A stretch of DNA of 64,000 nt from Trachythela sp. YZ-2020 (GCA_016169945.1 JADLSH010000114.1:2082001-2146000), one strand, 5' to 3'. Shown: positions 34,818-47,773, counted from the first letter of the stretch. Numbers and translations are program-made. The notes: generated from the letters alone by a model not told the origin.

Positions 34818-35311
34818 TTAATGTGACGATCATGTTGATAAACCGAACATTGAACTTTAAATGCATTTTTCTTGAATTAGCAAAACTAGGAGTTGAACTA
34901 AAATAATTGAGTTATGCTGAATAGTTTTGAAGTGGTGACAGTTTCCATGCGAGTCGTCAAATGCCTTTCCAGTTTTTGACCTATAAAACTGGTGATAATG
35001 TTTCAATGTTGATTGTCTTAGTTCAACTCCTAGACAATGTTATTTGTTAGTAAATAAAAGTTATTCCAGAATTTTATCATTAATGCTTATTTAGTTATTG
35101 TGTTTATAAAATTGCATGAATTTCACCACAGGGGGTGCTTTATCTCGGTAACCATGGAAACAGTGTCCTGGACCAAAATACTGTTTTGGTCAGAGTATCG
35201 AGCCAAACAAGATAGTAACAGATGAGTTTCATACTATTAAAACGTAGGAAAATATTTTTCTTGGTAGAGGACCCCCTTAAGATGTTTGTTATTTTTTATT
35301 TATCGTGCTAA

Positions 35312-35507
35312 CAGGGAAACACACGAACAGACAAACCCAGGTGAACTTCTCCAAACACCAGTTCGTACCAAAGTAAATCAGTATATGGCCACTAAGGCTG
35401 AACGAACGGAAGTTGAGTTTTTCATGGACACCAGTAGCAATACACCTTTACATAATTACGTCACAAATCTCTCCTTGGCCTCGGAGTCTGATTCTCATGA
35501 ATCGTGA
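35312..35507 (+). CDS. Possible terminal exon, unrecognised
   Basis: A strong acceptor (TTATTTATCGTGCTAACAG) opens a frame of about 65 codons beginning RETHEQTNPGELLQTP and ending SDSHES before TGA. It is hydrophilic and serine-rich at the end. I recognise no domain and see no partner exon, so it may be chance. Confidence 0.25.
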
Positions 35508-35559
35508 GCGAATTCCATTTCTTCTTGATTCATGAAAGCGAGGCTCCCAGGTCAAGGAA

Positions 35560-36700
35560 ATATTCGTGACTTAATTATCGGAAGGGTGTATTGTGAAGGC
35601 CATTGCCACCAAGTGACCAATGAAGTTGATCTGTTCATGGACCGATCCATAGCAAAGTAGATCATACCCCACAATAAATGCCAAACCAAGTTGACTTGTG
35701 AACTCATGATCAGTCCATGTTCACAGTATACTTTATCGCCACTATGAGTGCCAACGGCCAACCGAAGTTCACCTCCAACGAATTGGTCGGATTGAAAGTG
35801 CATCATCCCATTTATCCCAACTAACGCTAAACGAAGCTGACTTGTTCAGAGACCAGTTCACAGCTGGAGTACATCATTGCCAATAACTCAGTTGACTTGA
35901 GAACTGAGCAATCCGTAATATAAGTGAATTATCGCCATGCAGTATGAGTGGCATAGCACCAGGTCCGTAATTTGACTCTACGCATTGGGGGAGGCGTGGG
36001 CGGAGGGAGTAATTTTTCCCGGCAGAAGGGGTGGTCAGCAACCAATACCACACCCACAAAAAAGAACAGATAATATACAACAGTATTAAATTAACTAAAA
36101 TGTGCAATTCAATGGTAGCGTTTCCAATATAAATCTTTAATATTGTGAGATGATGTCTTATGAACACGTCTTATGAGTCCACTGAGTGAGCACAGTCGAT
36201 GCAGATACAGTTCATCGTTCAAACCGGATCTTGAGTTTTCGATCTCTTTTTGACCTTTTTGGCTGCCCAAATTTTTAGAACCGGGTTGTTTCGTCCGGGA
36301 TTGACACACCTCTGGAGGCTGGCATTTTCACGATTTCACCTCGCTTCTAGTCGCTTCGTTCGATGAGGTCGGGAAATTGTCGGCCTCCAGATCGAGTCTT
36401 TACACGTCGGGTCGGTACTAAAAGTACATCATTCCCGGCCATTAATTCCCACTAATTGCCGAACAAACTTTACATATTTACTGATTGGGCTGTTGCGAAA
36501 GTGCATCCTCCCCATTAAATGTCAAACAAAGTCGACTGTTTCACGATCCATTCCATAGCAAAAGTGCATCTTCGCCACTATAAGTTCCGAACGAAATTCA
36601 CTCAATCACTTTCTCACAAAATGGTCCATGACAAAAGTGCATCATCGCCGCAAAGAGACGAATGAAGTTGACCTGTTCAAGATCGGTTCATAGATATAGG
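35560..36700. repeat. Degenerate minisatellite
   Basis: Recurrent phrases (GATCAGTCCATG, ATAGCAAAAGTGCATC, ATCGCCACTAT, GAAGTTGACCTGTTC) repeat at roughly 65-80 bp with much drift. A hairpin (CTGGAGGC...GCCTCCAG, 36311-36394) interrupts it. Confidence 0.55.
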
Positions 36701-36740
36701 TGTTTAAGACAAGTACATATTGTATCTTCCTTATTGGTTG

Positions 36741-38102
36741 CATGGCGATAAAATATAGTTGATTTGCTTTGAACTGGCTGCACCAATAACCAGTCTTTTT
36801 AATTCTTCGCTAGCATCAGGTGTTGTCCCAACCTCATGGAAATCAGCAAATATAACCCCTATCCCCAAGGAAATTCCACCAAAAGAGGAAAGTGATCTGC
36901 GACCAATCTCACTTACCTCATGTTTATCGAAAACTCTAGAAGAGTTTGTAGCGGAGTGGATCTTACAGGACATTGGAAATAATTTCGATCCTAGCCAGTT
37001 TGGAAGCCTCCGTGGGTCATCTACCACCACCTGTCTACTTAGTATGTTCCATACTTGGTTGTCAAGTTTAGACAAACAGGGAAATTCCGTCAGAATTATC
37101 CTATTGGACTTTAGTAAAGCCTTTGATCGGATAAATTTAAATATTTTAATTACGAAACTTATCAACATGGGAGTACGACCATCGCTGATTCCGTGGATAT
37201 GTAGTTTCCTTTCTGATCGTAAACAGAGGGTTAAAATTGGAAAGTCCGTATCTAACTGGGCCGATGTAAAAGCTGGCGTCCCCCAAGGGACCAAACTTGG
37301 TCAAACATTCTTCTTGGTAATGGTTAGTGATTTAAAGCTATTTAACATGGAAAGTGAGCTTTGGAAGTACGTAGACGATATAACCTTATCGGAAAACATG
37401 TCTGGCGACAGTAACTCCTGTGTTCACTCGGATGTTGATCATGTCTCATCTTGGGCTGGAGTCAATTGTATGAAACTTAATAAAAAAAAATGTAAGGAAC
37501 TCAGAGTAAGTTTTTTCCGCGATCCATTGGTGGTACCACAGATTTGTATTGAAGGAAGACCAATTGAAATTGTAAAACAAAGTAAGCTTTTGGGTCTCTG
37601 CATACAAGACGATTTGAAATGGGATGCCCATGTGGACATGATCGTAAAGAAAGCATCGAAACGGCTATATATTATACGTTCTCTCAAACGTAGCGGAATA
37701 CCTGCAAAAGATCTGATCACTATATATTTTTCCCTCATTCGTTCTGTCTTGGAATACGGTTGTCCTGTGTGGCACACTGGCCTCCCAATCTTTCTGTCAG
37801 AGAAGATTGAACGGATCCAAAAAAGATGTTTTCGGATAATTTACCCACATCTCCATTATAGTGAAGCATTAGAAATCATCGGATGTAACACCTTAGCAGA
37901 GAATCGCCAACAACTTTGTATTAAATCTTTTAAGGAATTAAAGACTAATATCAAAGTGTCACATCTCCTGCCCAATTCGCGCCTTGATGAGAACGGTCTA
38001 AACCTTCGAAACAGAAATGATCTTACTCTGTATAAATGTAATACAGAACGTTTTAAAAATAGTTTTTTTCCAGCCATGACTGAATTTAACAATCAGTTTT
38101 AG
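36741..38102 (+). pseudogene. L2/CR1-like non-LTR reverse transcriptase, 5'-truncated
   Basis: The frame encodes a reverse transcriptase palm: WKSANITPIPK, LRPISLTSCLSK, ILLDFSKAFDRI, AGVPQGTKLG, the catalytic YVDD (in KYVDDITLSE), then the thumb and the C-terminal LRSVLEYGCPVWHTG block. It would copy its RNA at the target site. The endonuclease domain is missing, as expected from 5' truncation, and an in-frame TAG (36756-36758) lies just upstream of the long frame after HGDKI. The first codon of the open stretch is TTG, so no ATG start exists. The rest is intact to the stop at 38102. Confidence 0.8.
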
Positions 38103-38396
38103 ATTTTTACGCACTATATCCATTATCTATTTTAATAATTTTAATAATTTTGGTTGATATAAAGTATTTCACCGTTTTGGTGCGTTTTTATATATGATTT
38201 TAATAATAATAAGACTAATATTATTGTAAACATAGATTTAAAGTTTTAGATGATTAATTAAAGTAGATTTATAGCAGTCCTAACAATACGTTTCTATTGC
38301 TAAATACTGTAAATTAGTAACTCTATAATTCAGTTTTGTAACTGCGAGTGAGTTTCAATAAATCATCAATCAATCAATCAATCAATGTATAATTTT
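38103..38396 (+). repeat. 3' UTR and ATCA-repeat tail of the reverse transcriptase element
   Basis: The 3' end is marked by five or so ATCA units (38360-38386). Short tandem tails are usual for L2/CR1-type elements instead of poly(A). Confidence 0.7.
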
Positions 38397-38399
38397 AAT

Positions 38400-40248
38400 A
38401 TTTCTCTTGTGATCAATACTAACTGAAAACGTCATGGAAGTATAATTGCCTTATATGGATATGGTGGTAGGTACTTCACAAAATATTGGACGGAGGTGGA
38501 AATATATTTAGGTGGCCAACATGCATCTCCAACGTTGAAGATGTTCAAAAATGTTGAGGTGTTACATTAACCTGCTTCCAAACTTTCTGCTCCAGAATAC
38601 TAGGTCCCCTTCTAATTTCTGCCATTGCATAAACACAGCACAATCTCTATTAATCCCATGCAAAGATTTATCTTTTTACAGCAGTTTAATAATATATACT
38701 TTATAATGAGATAATCAGCCATAACAACTGATGCAACATATAAATCTTTATTCTAATCTATTATTATCAAGTCGGATAATTAGTTAACCAATAACAATAG
38801 GTTGTTCTAAATATTCTTAAAATACTCATTAATAATGTGGCAAATCATGTCAACCATTAAGGAGTTAAATTATAAGCCAATAATAATTGCTCAAAACAGT
38901 TATAGGCAATATTAAAGGAAAATACATCTTATTTTTTACATATTTATATTACCATAGTACACTATATATAACACTGTATACAGATCTCAACATTAAATTG
39001 TTTATCACAGCCATTTCTACGTACAGTATATATGCAGGAACCACATCACCATAAATCATCTGTTAATCTCCACCTATAGGGGGGGGTAGGCTGGCTACTT
39101 ATGGGAATGAATAGTGAAAATAGGTGGGGTCTTAACAATTGGCCTGAACACAGTTACCTAAAAAATATTGCTTTGTTGCTCTGTCATAAAGCTCGAGAGG
39201 AAATTAATAGAGGATTTACAGGAGGTTCATTTGAGTCTCCAGCATCAGATATATTGGGGTGTCTGCCCCATAGGCATAGGTCGTTGCATAGACTGAGTGA
39301 ATATCCACATCTCTAATATTTAGGAACATTGCATCTAGGAGCTATGTAGATCAATCCATCAGCTACACTTGATAAACTTATTGCATGTGAAGGCAAGTAG
39401 TGTTTGAATTGACTTTGTTGCAACAATATGATACTCTCATTTCGTGGTTTACAAGCTTCAAATGCGTGATAATGAGTAGCAAACTGTATAGTTACATATT
39501 TTGTTAAAACAAAATATACTCGACTGCTTGGCCCAACCAGAATAATGTTAGAGATTGAAGCGAACTCGGGTAACTCATCCATCCATCAAGTATGAACAAT
39601 GGATTTAACCTTGCACACAGTGCCATGAATAGAAACTTTTTTCGCCCTAACAGGAAACAAAAAAATATCTTGTCACACACTGTTGGGAGCTGCTGCAGCA
39701 TCGCCACAAGCTTGACATTTATATAAATTAACACACTCCACGACAATCTTGTTCGCTCTACTGTAAATGACATTGACTTAAGTAACACAACCATATATTT
39801 AATTATCTATAATGATGTCTGTTCCAAGGGTGGGACATTCTGTCAGCTTGGCAAGCAACAACAAAAACATGCTCATAATTATAACCTGCAACACCCTCCT
39901 TTCTCTCCCCAAGCCCCCAGCAAGAGGAGGTCATAATATTATGTATAAACATAGTTCTTAAAGGGATTTAAACCTTACAAAGTTTCAAGCGTTTTAGATG
40001 TAGTAGAGGATGAAAAGCAGTAATTTTTAAGCGAGATTTACGAGTATATACAAACATGGTATGTAAACATGGTATGTAAACACAATTCTATGCGGTTTGT
40101 AAGTCATTTGTACATCGTCAACGGCGATTTGAATAAATTGAGAATATATAACTATAGGACGGGAAAATATTGTACAATGTACACACAGCACACACACAGA
40201 ATTCATTTTAAAACACATTTATTGCTTAAAATTTCATTAAATTTCGTC
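38400..40248. other. No recognisable gene
   Basis: Short frames at 39101-39316 and on the minus strand at 39313-39794 lack any known domain. Confidence 0.35.
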
Positions 40249-40710
40249 TTAAATGTCATCTTGGGAATATTCACTGTCCGAGTCATTTTCGTCGCTACTT
40301 TCATCATCCCTTATCCACCTTGTTGGTTTTCTATCCTCATCGTCTATATTGAAACACAGTCTTTTCCTTTTGGTGGATAGTATGTTACTGCGTGAATTTT
40401 TTCGTCTCTTATTTCCTCGGCCTGATTGTTGTAGTAGCGTCTTTGCTCCCTGTTCAGCAAAGTCTTTGACAACTTCCCGTCCACGAGACTTTATTGATTT
40501 TGATACATTTTTCCCATCGAGTACATCTTGACCAACTTCCGTTGCTGCTTGTAGAGCTCTTTTGCCAACTGTTTTAGCGCCTTATTTGAATAACGGTATT
40601 GCAAATCTAGCAAGGCTTCTGAAAATTCCACCGATCCCATATCCCCTCTGCATACGTACACCGCGAAATCCTTCAATACTACCACCACGTTGATTTCTTG
40701 TGTAATGTTC
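40249..40710 (-). pseudogene. Polinton minor-capsid-like protein, one nonsense codon
   Basis: The minus frame contains a glycine-rich start, LARFAIPLFK, an in-frame TAA at about 40580, then AKTVGKRALQAATEVGQDVL, a basic stretch and an acidic tail ending at the stop at 40249. This order resembles adenovirus-like minor core/capsid proteins in Polintons. Identification is by pattern only. Confidence 0.55.
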
Positions 40711-40800
40711 AGTTAGTAGCCTTACGTCGGGGATAAGTACAACCCTCATCTTTTTATGTGTCGTGGTCGGCTTCCAATGTTCAACTGATGGGAGAATGCT

Positions 40801-41417
40801 TCACTTGTGTATTTTATTTGAATCATAAAAGTTGCTTCTATTTGTACGGACATCTAATATTTCATCACAATAACAATGTGAACAACACGCAATCGTATGT
40901 GTGAAATCATCTTTGTAAAGTGTACAATCACAAATCATACAGTGACATCCGGTAAAACTCGAATAAAAATCTGTCCATGCACAGATAGGGCATGTACCCA
41001 ATTGACATATCTGTAAACAATTTTACAATTGTTACATTTTGTATCTTCAGACAAATCCTCAGTATCTTCATCTTGCCGTGCTAATATTGCGAGGACCCGT
41101 CCGTTGGTGATAAGACCTTTATCAATTTCCAATTTACTGCTTGCAAGACCTTTGAGAAATATACTCAATCCATAAGGCTCTGGAACATATGGATGAAAAG
41201 GCCTCGTGCAATATTTTAGAATGTTTATAATATCAGTTCCACGTATATCCTGTCCTCTGTGGACGATTTCTCCTTTTGTATTCCACTTCAAAATGTCCGT
41301 AGATGTGAGAATGGAGTGAAGGATTTCTTCAGCGGCATAACTATTTTCATTGTCAAGATATTGAAGAATGTCTTGAAGTCGCCACTGCTCAGGAGATAGT
41401 CTTTTGGTGATATCCAT
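40801..41417 (-). pseudogene. Polinton-associated protein of unknown function, frameshifted
   Basis: A 160-codon frame (41417-40935) begins MDITKRLSPEQWRLQDILQY. A second frame (to 40801) continues with paired cysteines (CPICAWTDF, CHCMICDC, CCSHCYC), suggesting a zinc-binding C-terminus after a frameshift near 40990. I infer the Polinton link from its position only. Confidence 0.4.
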
Positions 41418-41440
41418 GGTTGGAATGAGGATATGAATTT

Positions 41441-41767
41441 TATGCTGATCATTTTATACCAATTCTGCAAGTCCTTCTAAGATTGGAGACAGTACCAATC
41501 CTAGGAAACCATTTCCACGCTGAACAAGTATCTTCCTTTTGTTTTAACACTTTTATTTTTATTAGTTAGATCAATAATATCGTTTTCAAAAGGTCTAAGT
41601 TTGTCCATTGTGTGTTTAGGAAGTGTGAGGTCCGTAAAATTTTCCACGGAACGACATAGAAACCGAATCTGTTCATGAGATGTAGATCTCAACAGAGCTT
41701 GTTGTTGAGCTGGATGAGAAATACATAAGAGCTCTACAAACGATCTGTGCTTGGGAAGGTTAGTCAT
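41441..41767 (-). pseudogene. Small Polinton-associated protein, frameshift near its end
   Basis: MTNLPKHRSFVELLC and QALLRSTSHEQIRFLC match a short helical protein often next to capsid genes in cnidarian Polintons. After a basic stretch, a frameshift near 41505 separates it from a hydrophobic tail (LVLSPILEGLAELV). Confidence 0.5.
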
Positions 41768-41820
41768 ATCTGCTCGTCAGTCAACAACGTAATGAAGACC
41801 TTATTGAAAGACGTGCATAT

Positions 41821-42525
41821 ATAAGAATAAGGGGATAAGGAAGATAAAGATAAGGAAGTTAAATATAAAGTTAAGGAAGATAAAGATAAGGAAAATAGAT
41901 ATGAGGAAGATAAGGAAGAAAAATATACGAAAGATAAAGATAAAGATAAGGAAAATAATGAAGATAAAGATAAGGAAGATCAAGATAAGGAAGATCAAGA
42001 TAAGGAAGATAAGGAAGATAAAGATAAGGGAAATAAGGAAGATAAAGATAAGGAAGATAGATATGAGGAAGATAAGGAAGGTGAGAGAGATAAAGATAAG
42101 GAAGATAAGGAAGATAAAAATAAGGAAGATAAATATGAGGAAGATAAGGAAGATAAATATGAGGAAGATAAGGAAGATAAATATGAGGAAGATAAGGAAG
42201 ATAAATATGAGGAAGTAAGGAAGATAAAGATAAGGAAGATAAAGATAAGGGAAATAAGGAAGATAAAGATAAGGAAGATAGATATGAGGAAGATAAGGAA
42301 GGTGAGAGAGATAAAGATAAAGAAGATAAGGAAGATAAAGATAAGGAAGATAAAAATAAGGAAGATAAATATGAGGAAGATAATGAAGATAAATATGAGG
42401 AAGATAAGGAAGATAAATATGAGGAAGTAAGGAAGATAAATATACGGAAGATAAAGATAAGGAAAATAATGAAGATAAAGATACGGAAGATAAGGAAGAT
42501 AAAAATAAGGAAAATAAATTGAGTG
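41821..42525 (+). repeat. GGAAGATAAAGATAA-type low-complexity array
   Basis: About 700 bp of purine-rich repeats (GGAAGATAAAGATAA, AAATATGAGGAAGATAAGGA) with a longer duplicated block (about 42020-42190 and 42230-42430). All three frames are open for long stretches because the repeat contains no stops in some registers, so frames here are not evidence of genes. Confidence 0.9.
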
Positions 42526-42567
42526 GATTAACAGATTTATTATCAGGTACACCTTGACGTTCGTGGT

Positions 42568-43190
42568 GTAAACATGTCGTTTGTATGCGACATATGCCCT
42601 AAAGTGTTTTCGACACGTGATAACCTTAAACGCCATACTTCCAACATTCATGGAGACGTTCATATGAACCAGTTAAAATCATAAGAGGATCTACAGTTCT
42701 GCAACACCGCTTTACTTGTATCGTAGCAGGATGTACTCAAAGTGGCAAGACTGTATGGATGAAAAGTCTATTGGAGAATGCCCAGAAAACCATAAGTCCA
42801 CCTCCTCAGTGTATCATCTGGTGTTATGGTCAATGGCAACCATCCCATTTCGATATGATGAGAACGATGCCTGAAATAGAATTCAATGAAGGAATACAAA
42901 GCAGATTACCTAGATGTTTCTCAACGCAATTTGATCGTACTAGATGATCTTATGGCACAATCTAGCAAGGACAAACGTATAGCTGATCTTTTCACAAAAG
43001 GGAGTCATCACAGAAATTTGTCCGTCATCTACATTGTCCAAAATATATTTCATCAGGGTAAAGAGATTAGTCTCAACGCCAATTATAATCGTGTTGTTTA
43101 AGTCACCAAGAGATAAGCAACAAATCTCTATGCTTGCAAGACAAATTCATTTAGGCAGAGTGCGAGAGTTTATGAGTAGTTATAGACCAC
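42568..43190 (+). pseudogene. Polinton packaging ATPase with N-terminal C2H2 finger, frameshifted
   Basis: A classical C2H2 finger (CDICPKVF, then HTSNIH) at 42580-42650 precedes a P-loop in another frame (VAGCTQSGKT, near 42720) and a Walker B (LIVLDDLM, near 42940) in a third frame. The HerA/FtsK-like ATPase would pump DNA into virus-like capsids. At least two indels (about 42660 and 42890) break it. Confidence 0.7.
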
Positions 43191-43317
43191 TTTCATAATT
43201 CAGACGAGTTTAAATATTCTTTTATGTGCATATTAATAAGCCTTACCAGCCTCGTTTCTGTGCATTAAAGAACAACGACAATTTAAAAAGGAAGATGTCT
43301 AATAAAACATTAGAAAC

Positions 43318-44450
43318 TTGCAGGATAAACTTAAAGAAGATAAACACGAAGAAACGCTCGCAAAACAAAGAGAAAATAGACGAAAAAGATTGGAAGAAGA
43401 AACGCCAGAGAAAAAACAGTGTCGGTTGGCGAAACGTAGGGCTGCTTACAAACGAAGGACTGAAGCAAGTACAGGTAAGGAAAGGGAGAAACAAAGAGAA
43501 AAAAATAGGGCTTATATCAGAGAGGGAAGGCAGCAAGAAACTAGCAAAAAGCGAGAAGAAAGACTTGAAGGTATGAGACAACGCGGAAGAAGGCTTGCTG
43601 AGCAAATGAATGAAAACACAGAACAACGACGGTCAGTAAATCCTGAGCTTGAGGTAAGACTTGACAATGTAGTTGCTAATGGTGAGGTTATAAATAATCG
43701 TGATGAATATTTACATGAAGGCAGTTGGCAAAATGCTGATAACCCTTTGCATGAGCAAGAGTTTGTTCAAAATGAAATGCACAGTTAGATCAAGAAAGTT
43801 TAGAGCATCGACAATGTACAATTTGTAAAGAAGCCTGGCCGACACGACTGAATTTAACATCAGAAAAATATGTTTGTTACCGGTGTAAAAGAGACAAGAA
43901 ATCTCCAAAGAATTTCAGTGCTGAGAATGACATGGACCCAGGAATTGTTCCTGAACAGTTAAGAGGTTTGACACAGGTAGAAGAAATGTTAATTTCAAGG
44001 GTTTGTCCTATTATGAGAGTGTATAGAAAAAATGGTGGGCAGAGGGGGTGTAAGGAGCATGTACTAAACTTACCTCAAGATATTCAAAGTTTCTTGAATA
44101 GGTTGCCGGCGCATGTAGCTGACTTGCCTGTTATGATTGTGCGAAGACATGGTGCTGACGACACACATAGAGATTTTACTGTGCGTCGACACAGAGTTCT
44201 TGAGGCTATATTATGGTTAAAGACAAACAATCCATTCTTTAAAGACATAGAAATTGATCCAGATGTTATCCAAAGTTTACCAATATTATTTCCATTAGAA
44301 ACACTTATAATAGATATTTCCCAAATTTTCGGCCTGGAAATAAAGACTGCTTATTGGATTACATTGTCAGTCTCGAATTCAAGCTATTGTTTCCTGTGCA
44401 GTCAAGCACGAATTCGGGAAGTGTCTATAGTGATAAATGTCTGATAATGC
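43318..44450 (+). pseudogene. Helitron N-terminal region
   Basis: A basic, charged start (43318-43788: RRKRLEEETPEKKQCRLAKR) stops after MHS. A frame change then continues with CTICKEAWPTRL and CYRCKRDK (zinc finger), LTQVEEMLISRVCPIMRVYR, FLNRLPAHVADLPVMIVRRH and VLEAILWLKTNNPFF, typical of the segment before Rep in animal Helitrons. The similarity ends at about 44340. Confidence 0.65.
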
Positions 44451-45120
44451 AGTTGTGATTTATTGTTATACATTATTGATTATGCATAAAAAAAACACTC
44501 ACCCTATATGTCCAGCTAATGTTCAGGTACCATAAATTATTGCTATTTTGAGTAGATGTTTGCTCAATGGTTTCCTTTCTTATCCATATTTATTTGTAAC
44601 CGTGATATGTCCAACGCTGTTTAGATTTATTGAAAATGTTGCAATCAATGTTGCTGAGTGTTGCAATCTATATGATAGCTTCCACAAATATTTTGAAAAA
44701 TTTCAATTTTCCTTCAAAATTGTCGGTATGAAATTTTCGTAGCAATTTTAAGGTTTCATTGGATCTATAAAGGGATTTTAATATAGTGTGAAATTGAAAA
44801 ACTGTTAATCTTCGATGGAAAATCAAATAACTTGGGATTTAACGTTTGTAGTGTTGGGATTTATTACATCCTCCTCATTACGCACCAGTCAGTATCGTTT
44901 TAGAATACAGAGAGTGGAATTATGTTGTGTATATTTCAATATAGCCTGCGGAGGAGGCTACTAGAGTGGAATGATGTTGTGTATATTTCGGTTATGTATA
45001 TGACGTCATATATATATAGCTACAACAGATTACGTAATCTATATTTGGCTATAAGCTATAATGCAAAAGCTCACTTCCCTTGTGGTCGTTTGAGCACTCT
45101 GGCCCCAAGACACTTCACGC
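44390..45120. other. Unrelated sequence replacing the Helitron nuclease core
   Basis: AT-rich DNA with no HUH motif (no H-x-H between hydrophobics) or conserved tyrosine block in any frame. It is probably an insertion plus deletion. Small frames here have no known domain. Confidence 0.5.
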
Positions 45121-45129
45121 ATGTCTGGA

Positions 45130-45624
45130 TGCGCATGTGTCTTAGTATTGTACCCTCATCCATCTGCTGTAAGAGCCACAGCAGTCGAGAACCGTGATAC
45201 TGACCATCACAGGTTAGTTAATACTGTAGAAAGACATACAAGATGTAGTCCAGCCTATTGTTTGAGGAAGAAAAGATTGGATCTTCCTGCAGAATGTAGA
45301 TTTGGTTTACCAAAACCATTACAAGATGCAACAGCACTAACTTACGAGGTTGTAGGTAAGAAGAATAAGTCTATAGAGTCTGAATTGCATACCAAACGAA
45401 ATGACGAACGACTTAATTCGCATAACAGGGTCATGCTTGAAAATTGGCGGGCCAATGTGGATTTGCAGGTAATTGTAGATGAGAAGGAATGTGCAAGATA
45501 CATGGCCAAGTATGCTGCAAAAGGAGAACCGCGATCAAAATCTGCCTCCGAAATACTAAAAGTGTGTACATATCCTCATTACAGAATGATGACCAAGTAT
45601 CTTCAGCCATCAAGAAAGCTATGA
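45130..45624 (+). pseudogene. Helitron post-Rep region
   Basis: HHRLVNTVERHTRCSPAYCL, ESELHTKRNDERLNSHNRVM and DEKECARYMAKYAAKG correspond to the conserved stretch after the nuclease domain in Helitron proteins. A frameshift near 45530-45600 moves the reading to the helicase frame. Confidence 0.65.
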
Positions 45625-47773
45625 TACAAGTAGCTGGAGATAGAGATATGGAAGCGCAAGAAACAGCACATATCTTACTTAGTCTGCCATTGGTAGGCTG
45701 CACATATAGTTTTGTTACTATTTCTTTAGAAAACAGCAGGAAGGTTATTCTTGATGCAGAAAATGAAGGAGACGAGGTACTTCAGAAATCTGTTGTAGAA
45801 AATTATGGAGAGCGCACAGGAGTGAGGAGTAGGTATACTGGGTTGTCTCAATTGAATTTGATGCAATATGCGTCGCAGTACACCAAAGTCAGAGGTGAGT
45901 TGACTAAACGGGCAAATTCGTACATTGTCAGAACATTTCCAAAAGTTACAGCTAATCCCGGTGGTCCTAAGTTTGGAAAATACTGTAAGTATCAGCTTAT
46001 AAAGTTTAAGCCATGGGAAGGTAAAGCATCAAATGCTTGGGATAATCAGGATGAGAGTGATGACATGTTTATTAACACTTATCATTTGTTTCTTCAGACT
46101 GAATTTGCTGAAGAGAATGTATTTAGGTATTCTGTTGAATCAGAAATGGTTCATGCTGCACATTCTGGTCAAAGCTATGAAAATGATCAGAGTGATGATG
46201 AAAGTGAAATTCATCCTAATGACGAGGAGGAAGTTGATGATTGGATGTTGTTGTGCAGAATCAACCAACATTATGATGAAGCGGGTAATGGGATGTCGAG
46301 CAGTGAAGCAGTTGAATGGTTTGAGGCGGTAAGATCTGTACCTACAGATTTGCTAAAGGAATCTCCAGGATGGATATATCAACAGAGAAAGGATGCTGAG
46401 GAACTTGGTCACCATGGATACCGACAAGATGGTCAACAACATGTTGTTGATCTCGAGACTTTTAATGAAAAACAACGACTGGCTTTTGACATTATCACAT
46501 CTCAGACTGGTGATAATCCTGTTCATATGATTGTCTGTGGGACAGCTGGAACAGGTAAGACGTACTTAATTAGTGCTATGAAACAAGTATTAGGTGATCA
46601 GTGTGTTGTTACAGCAACCACTGGGATTGCAGCCTTTAGTATTAATGGTCAAACGCTACATTCTGCTGCTCAACTTCCTATTCGTGAATATAGGGAATTG
46701 CAGGCGATTCTTTGCAGCGACTACAACTGAGACTCGAAGGTAAGAGGTATCTGATCATTGACGAAATGTCAATGATTGGGCACAAAATGCTATCATGGTT
46801 GGACAACAGACTACGTGCTGGCACTGGAAAGGAAGACGCCCCTTTTGGTGGTATGTCAATAATTTTAATGGGTGATTTTGGTCAATTACCACCTGTAGGT
46901 GATAGGCCAATGTACATTACTGGTAACGGTTCAGTAATAAGTGACCATGGTCACAGTATGTATCTGACATTTGATTCTGTAATAATTTTACAGCAGGTTA
47001 TGCGTCAGGCTGGTGAACACCCAGAGGCAATTGCATTTAGAGCATTATTGATGAGAATGCGAAATGGTCAAGTTACAGAGGATGACTGGAAACTATTGTT
47101 GGACCATTCGACGACCAATATACCAATGGATCAGTTTACCGATGCTATCCGATTGTATTTTGACAAAAAGAGTGTTGCTGAATACAATTATGAAAAGCTA
47201 TTAGCAATTGGACAACCTATGGCAAAAATTCAAGCGAGACATTCTGGTCATGGGGCAACGCAGCGACATCTGAAGATGCGGGGGGATTAGACGCAGTTCT
47301 GTTTTTGTCCACCAAAGCAGATGTAGTGCTGACGTGCAACCTGTGGGCTGAGGTTGGTCTTTGCAATGGCTCTTTTGGAACTATTGAGCAGATTTGGTTT
47401 GCAGAAAATATTGGCCCTCCAAACCTGCCAGTCGCAGTATTGGTTCATTTTCCTGCATAATCTGGTCCTGCATTTCTAGACGTCTGTTCGAAATGTACGT
47501 CTACCTGTGCCACCAAAAGTGTTTGAATGGATGGCTGATGGAAAGCACTTGTCGAGACAACAAGTTCCATTGAGGTTGAGGTATGTAATGACTATTCATA
47601 AATCTCAAGGACAGACACTAACAAAAGCTGTTGTTGATTTAGGTAAAGGAGAAAAAGTCGCTGGGTGCACCTTTGTAGCTACATCCAGGGTAAGATCGAT
47701 TCATGATATTGTGTTTGAACCAATGACGTTTGACCGCCTTAAAGCAATCGGGAAGAATAAGAATATGAAGTAA
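45590..47773 (+). pseudogene. Helitron Pif1-type helicase, three breaks
   Basis: Superfamily 1 helicase motifs are all present but in shifted frames: Walker A GTAGTGKTYLI (about 46535), motif II LIIDEMSM then GDFGQLPPVGD (46750-46910), RQAGEHPEAI, and near the end TIHKSQGQTL and FVATSRV (47590-47690). Frame changes occur near 46715, 47280 and 47460-47507. It would unwind the displaced strand in rolling-circle transposition. Confidence 0.75.

Larger units (their letters stand above)
40249..43190. mobile_element. Polinton/Maverick relic
   Basis: Minus-strand capsid-associated frames (40249-41767) and a plus-strand packaging ATPase (42568-43190) face each other across a repeat. I see no polymerase B, integrase or terminal repeats in the window, so this is a partial copy. 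All frames carry frameshifts or stops. Confidence 0.7.

Noticed and set aside
36731..37294. 187-codon minus-strand frame
   Set aside because: It is the antisense shadow of the reverse transcriptase frame, which has clear catalytic motifs.
41801..42663. Long frames on both strands
   Set aside because: They arise from a low-complexity repeat without stops; the repeats, not selection, keep them open.
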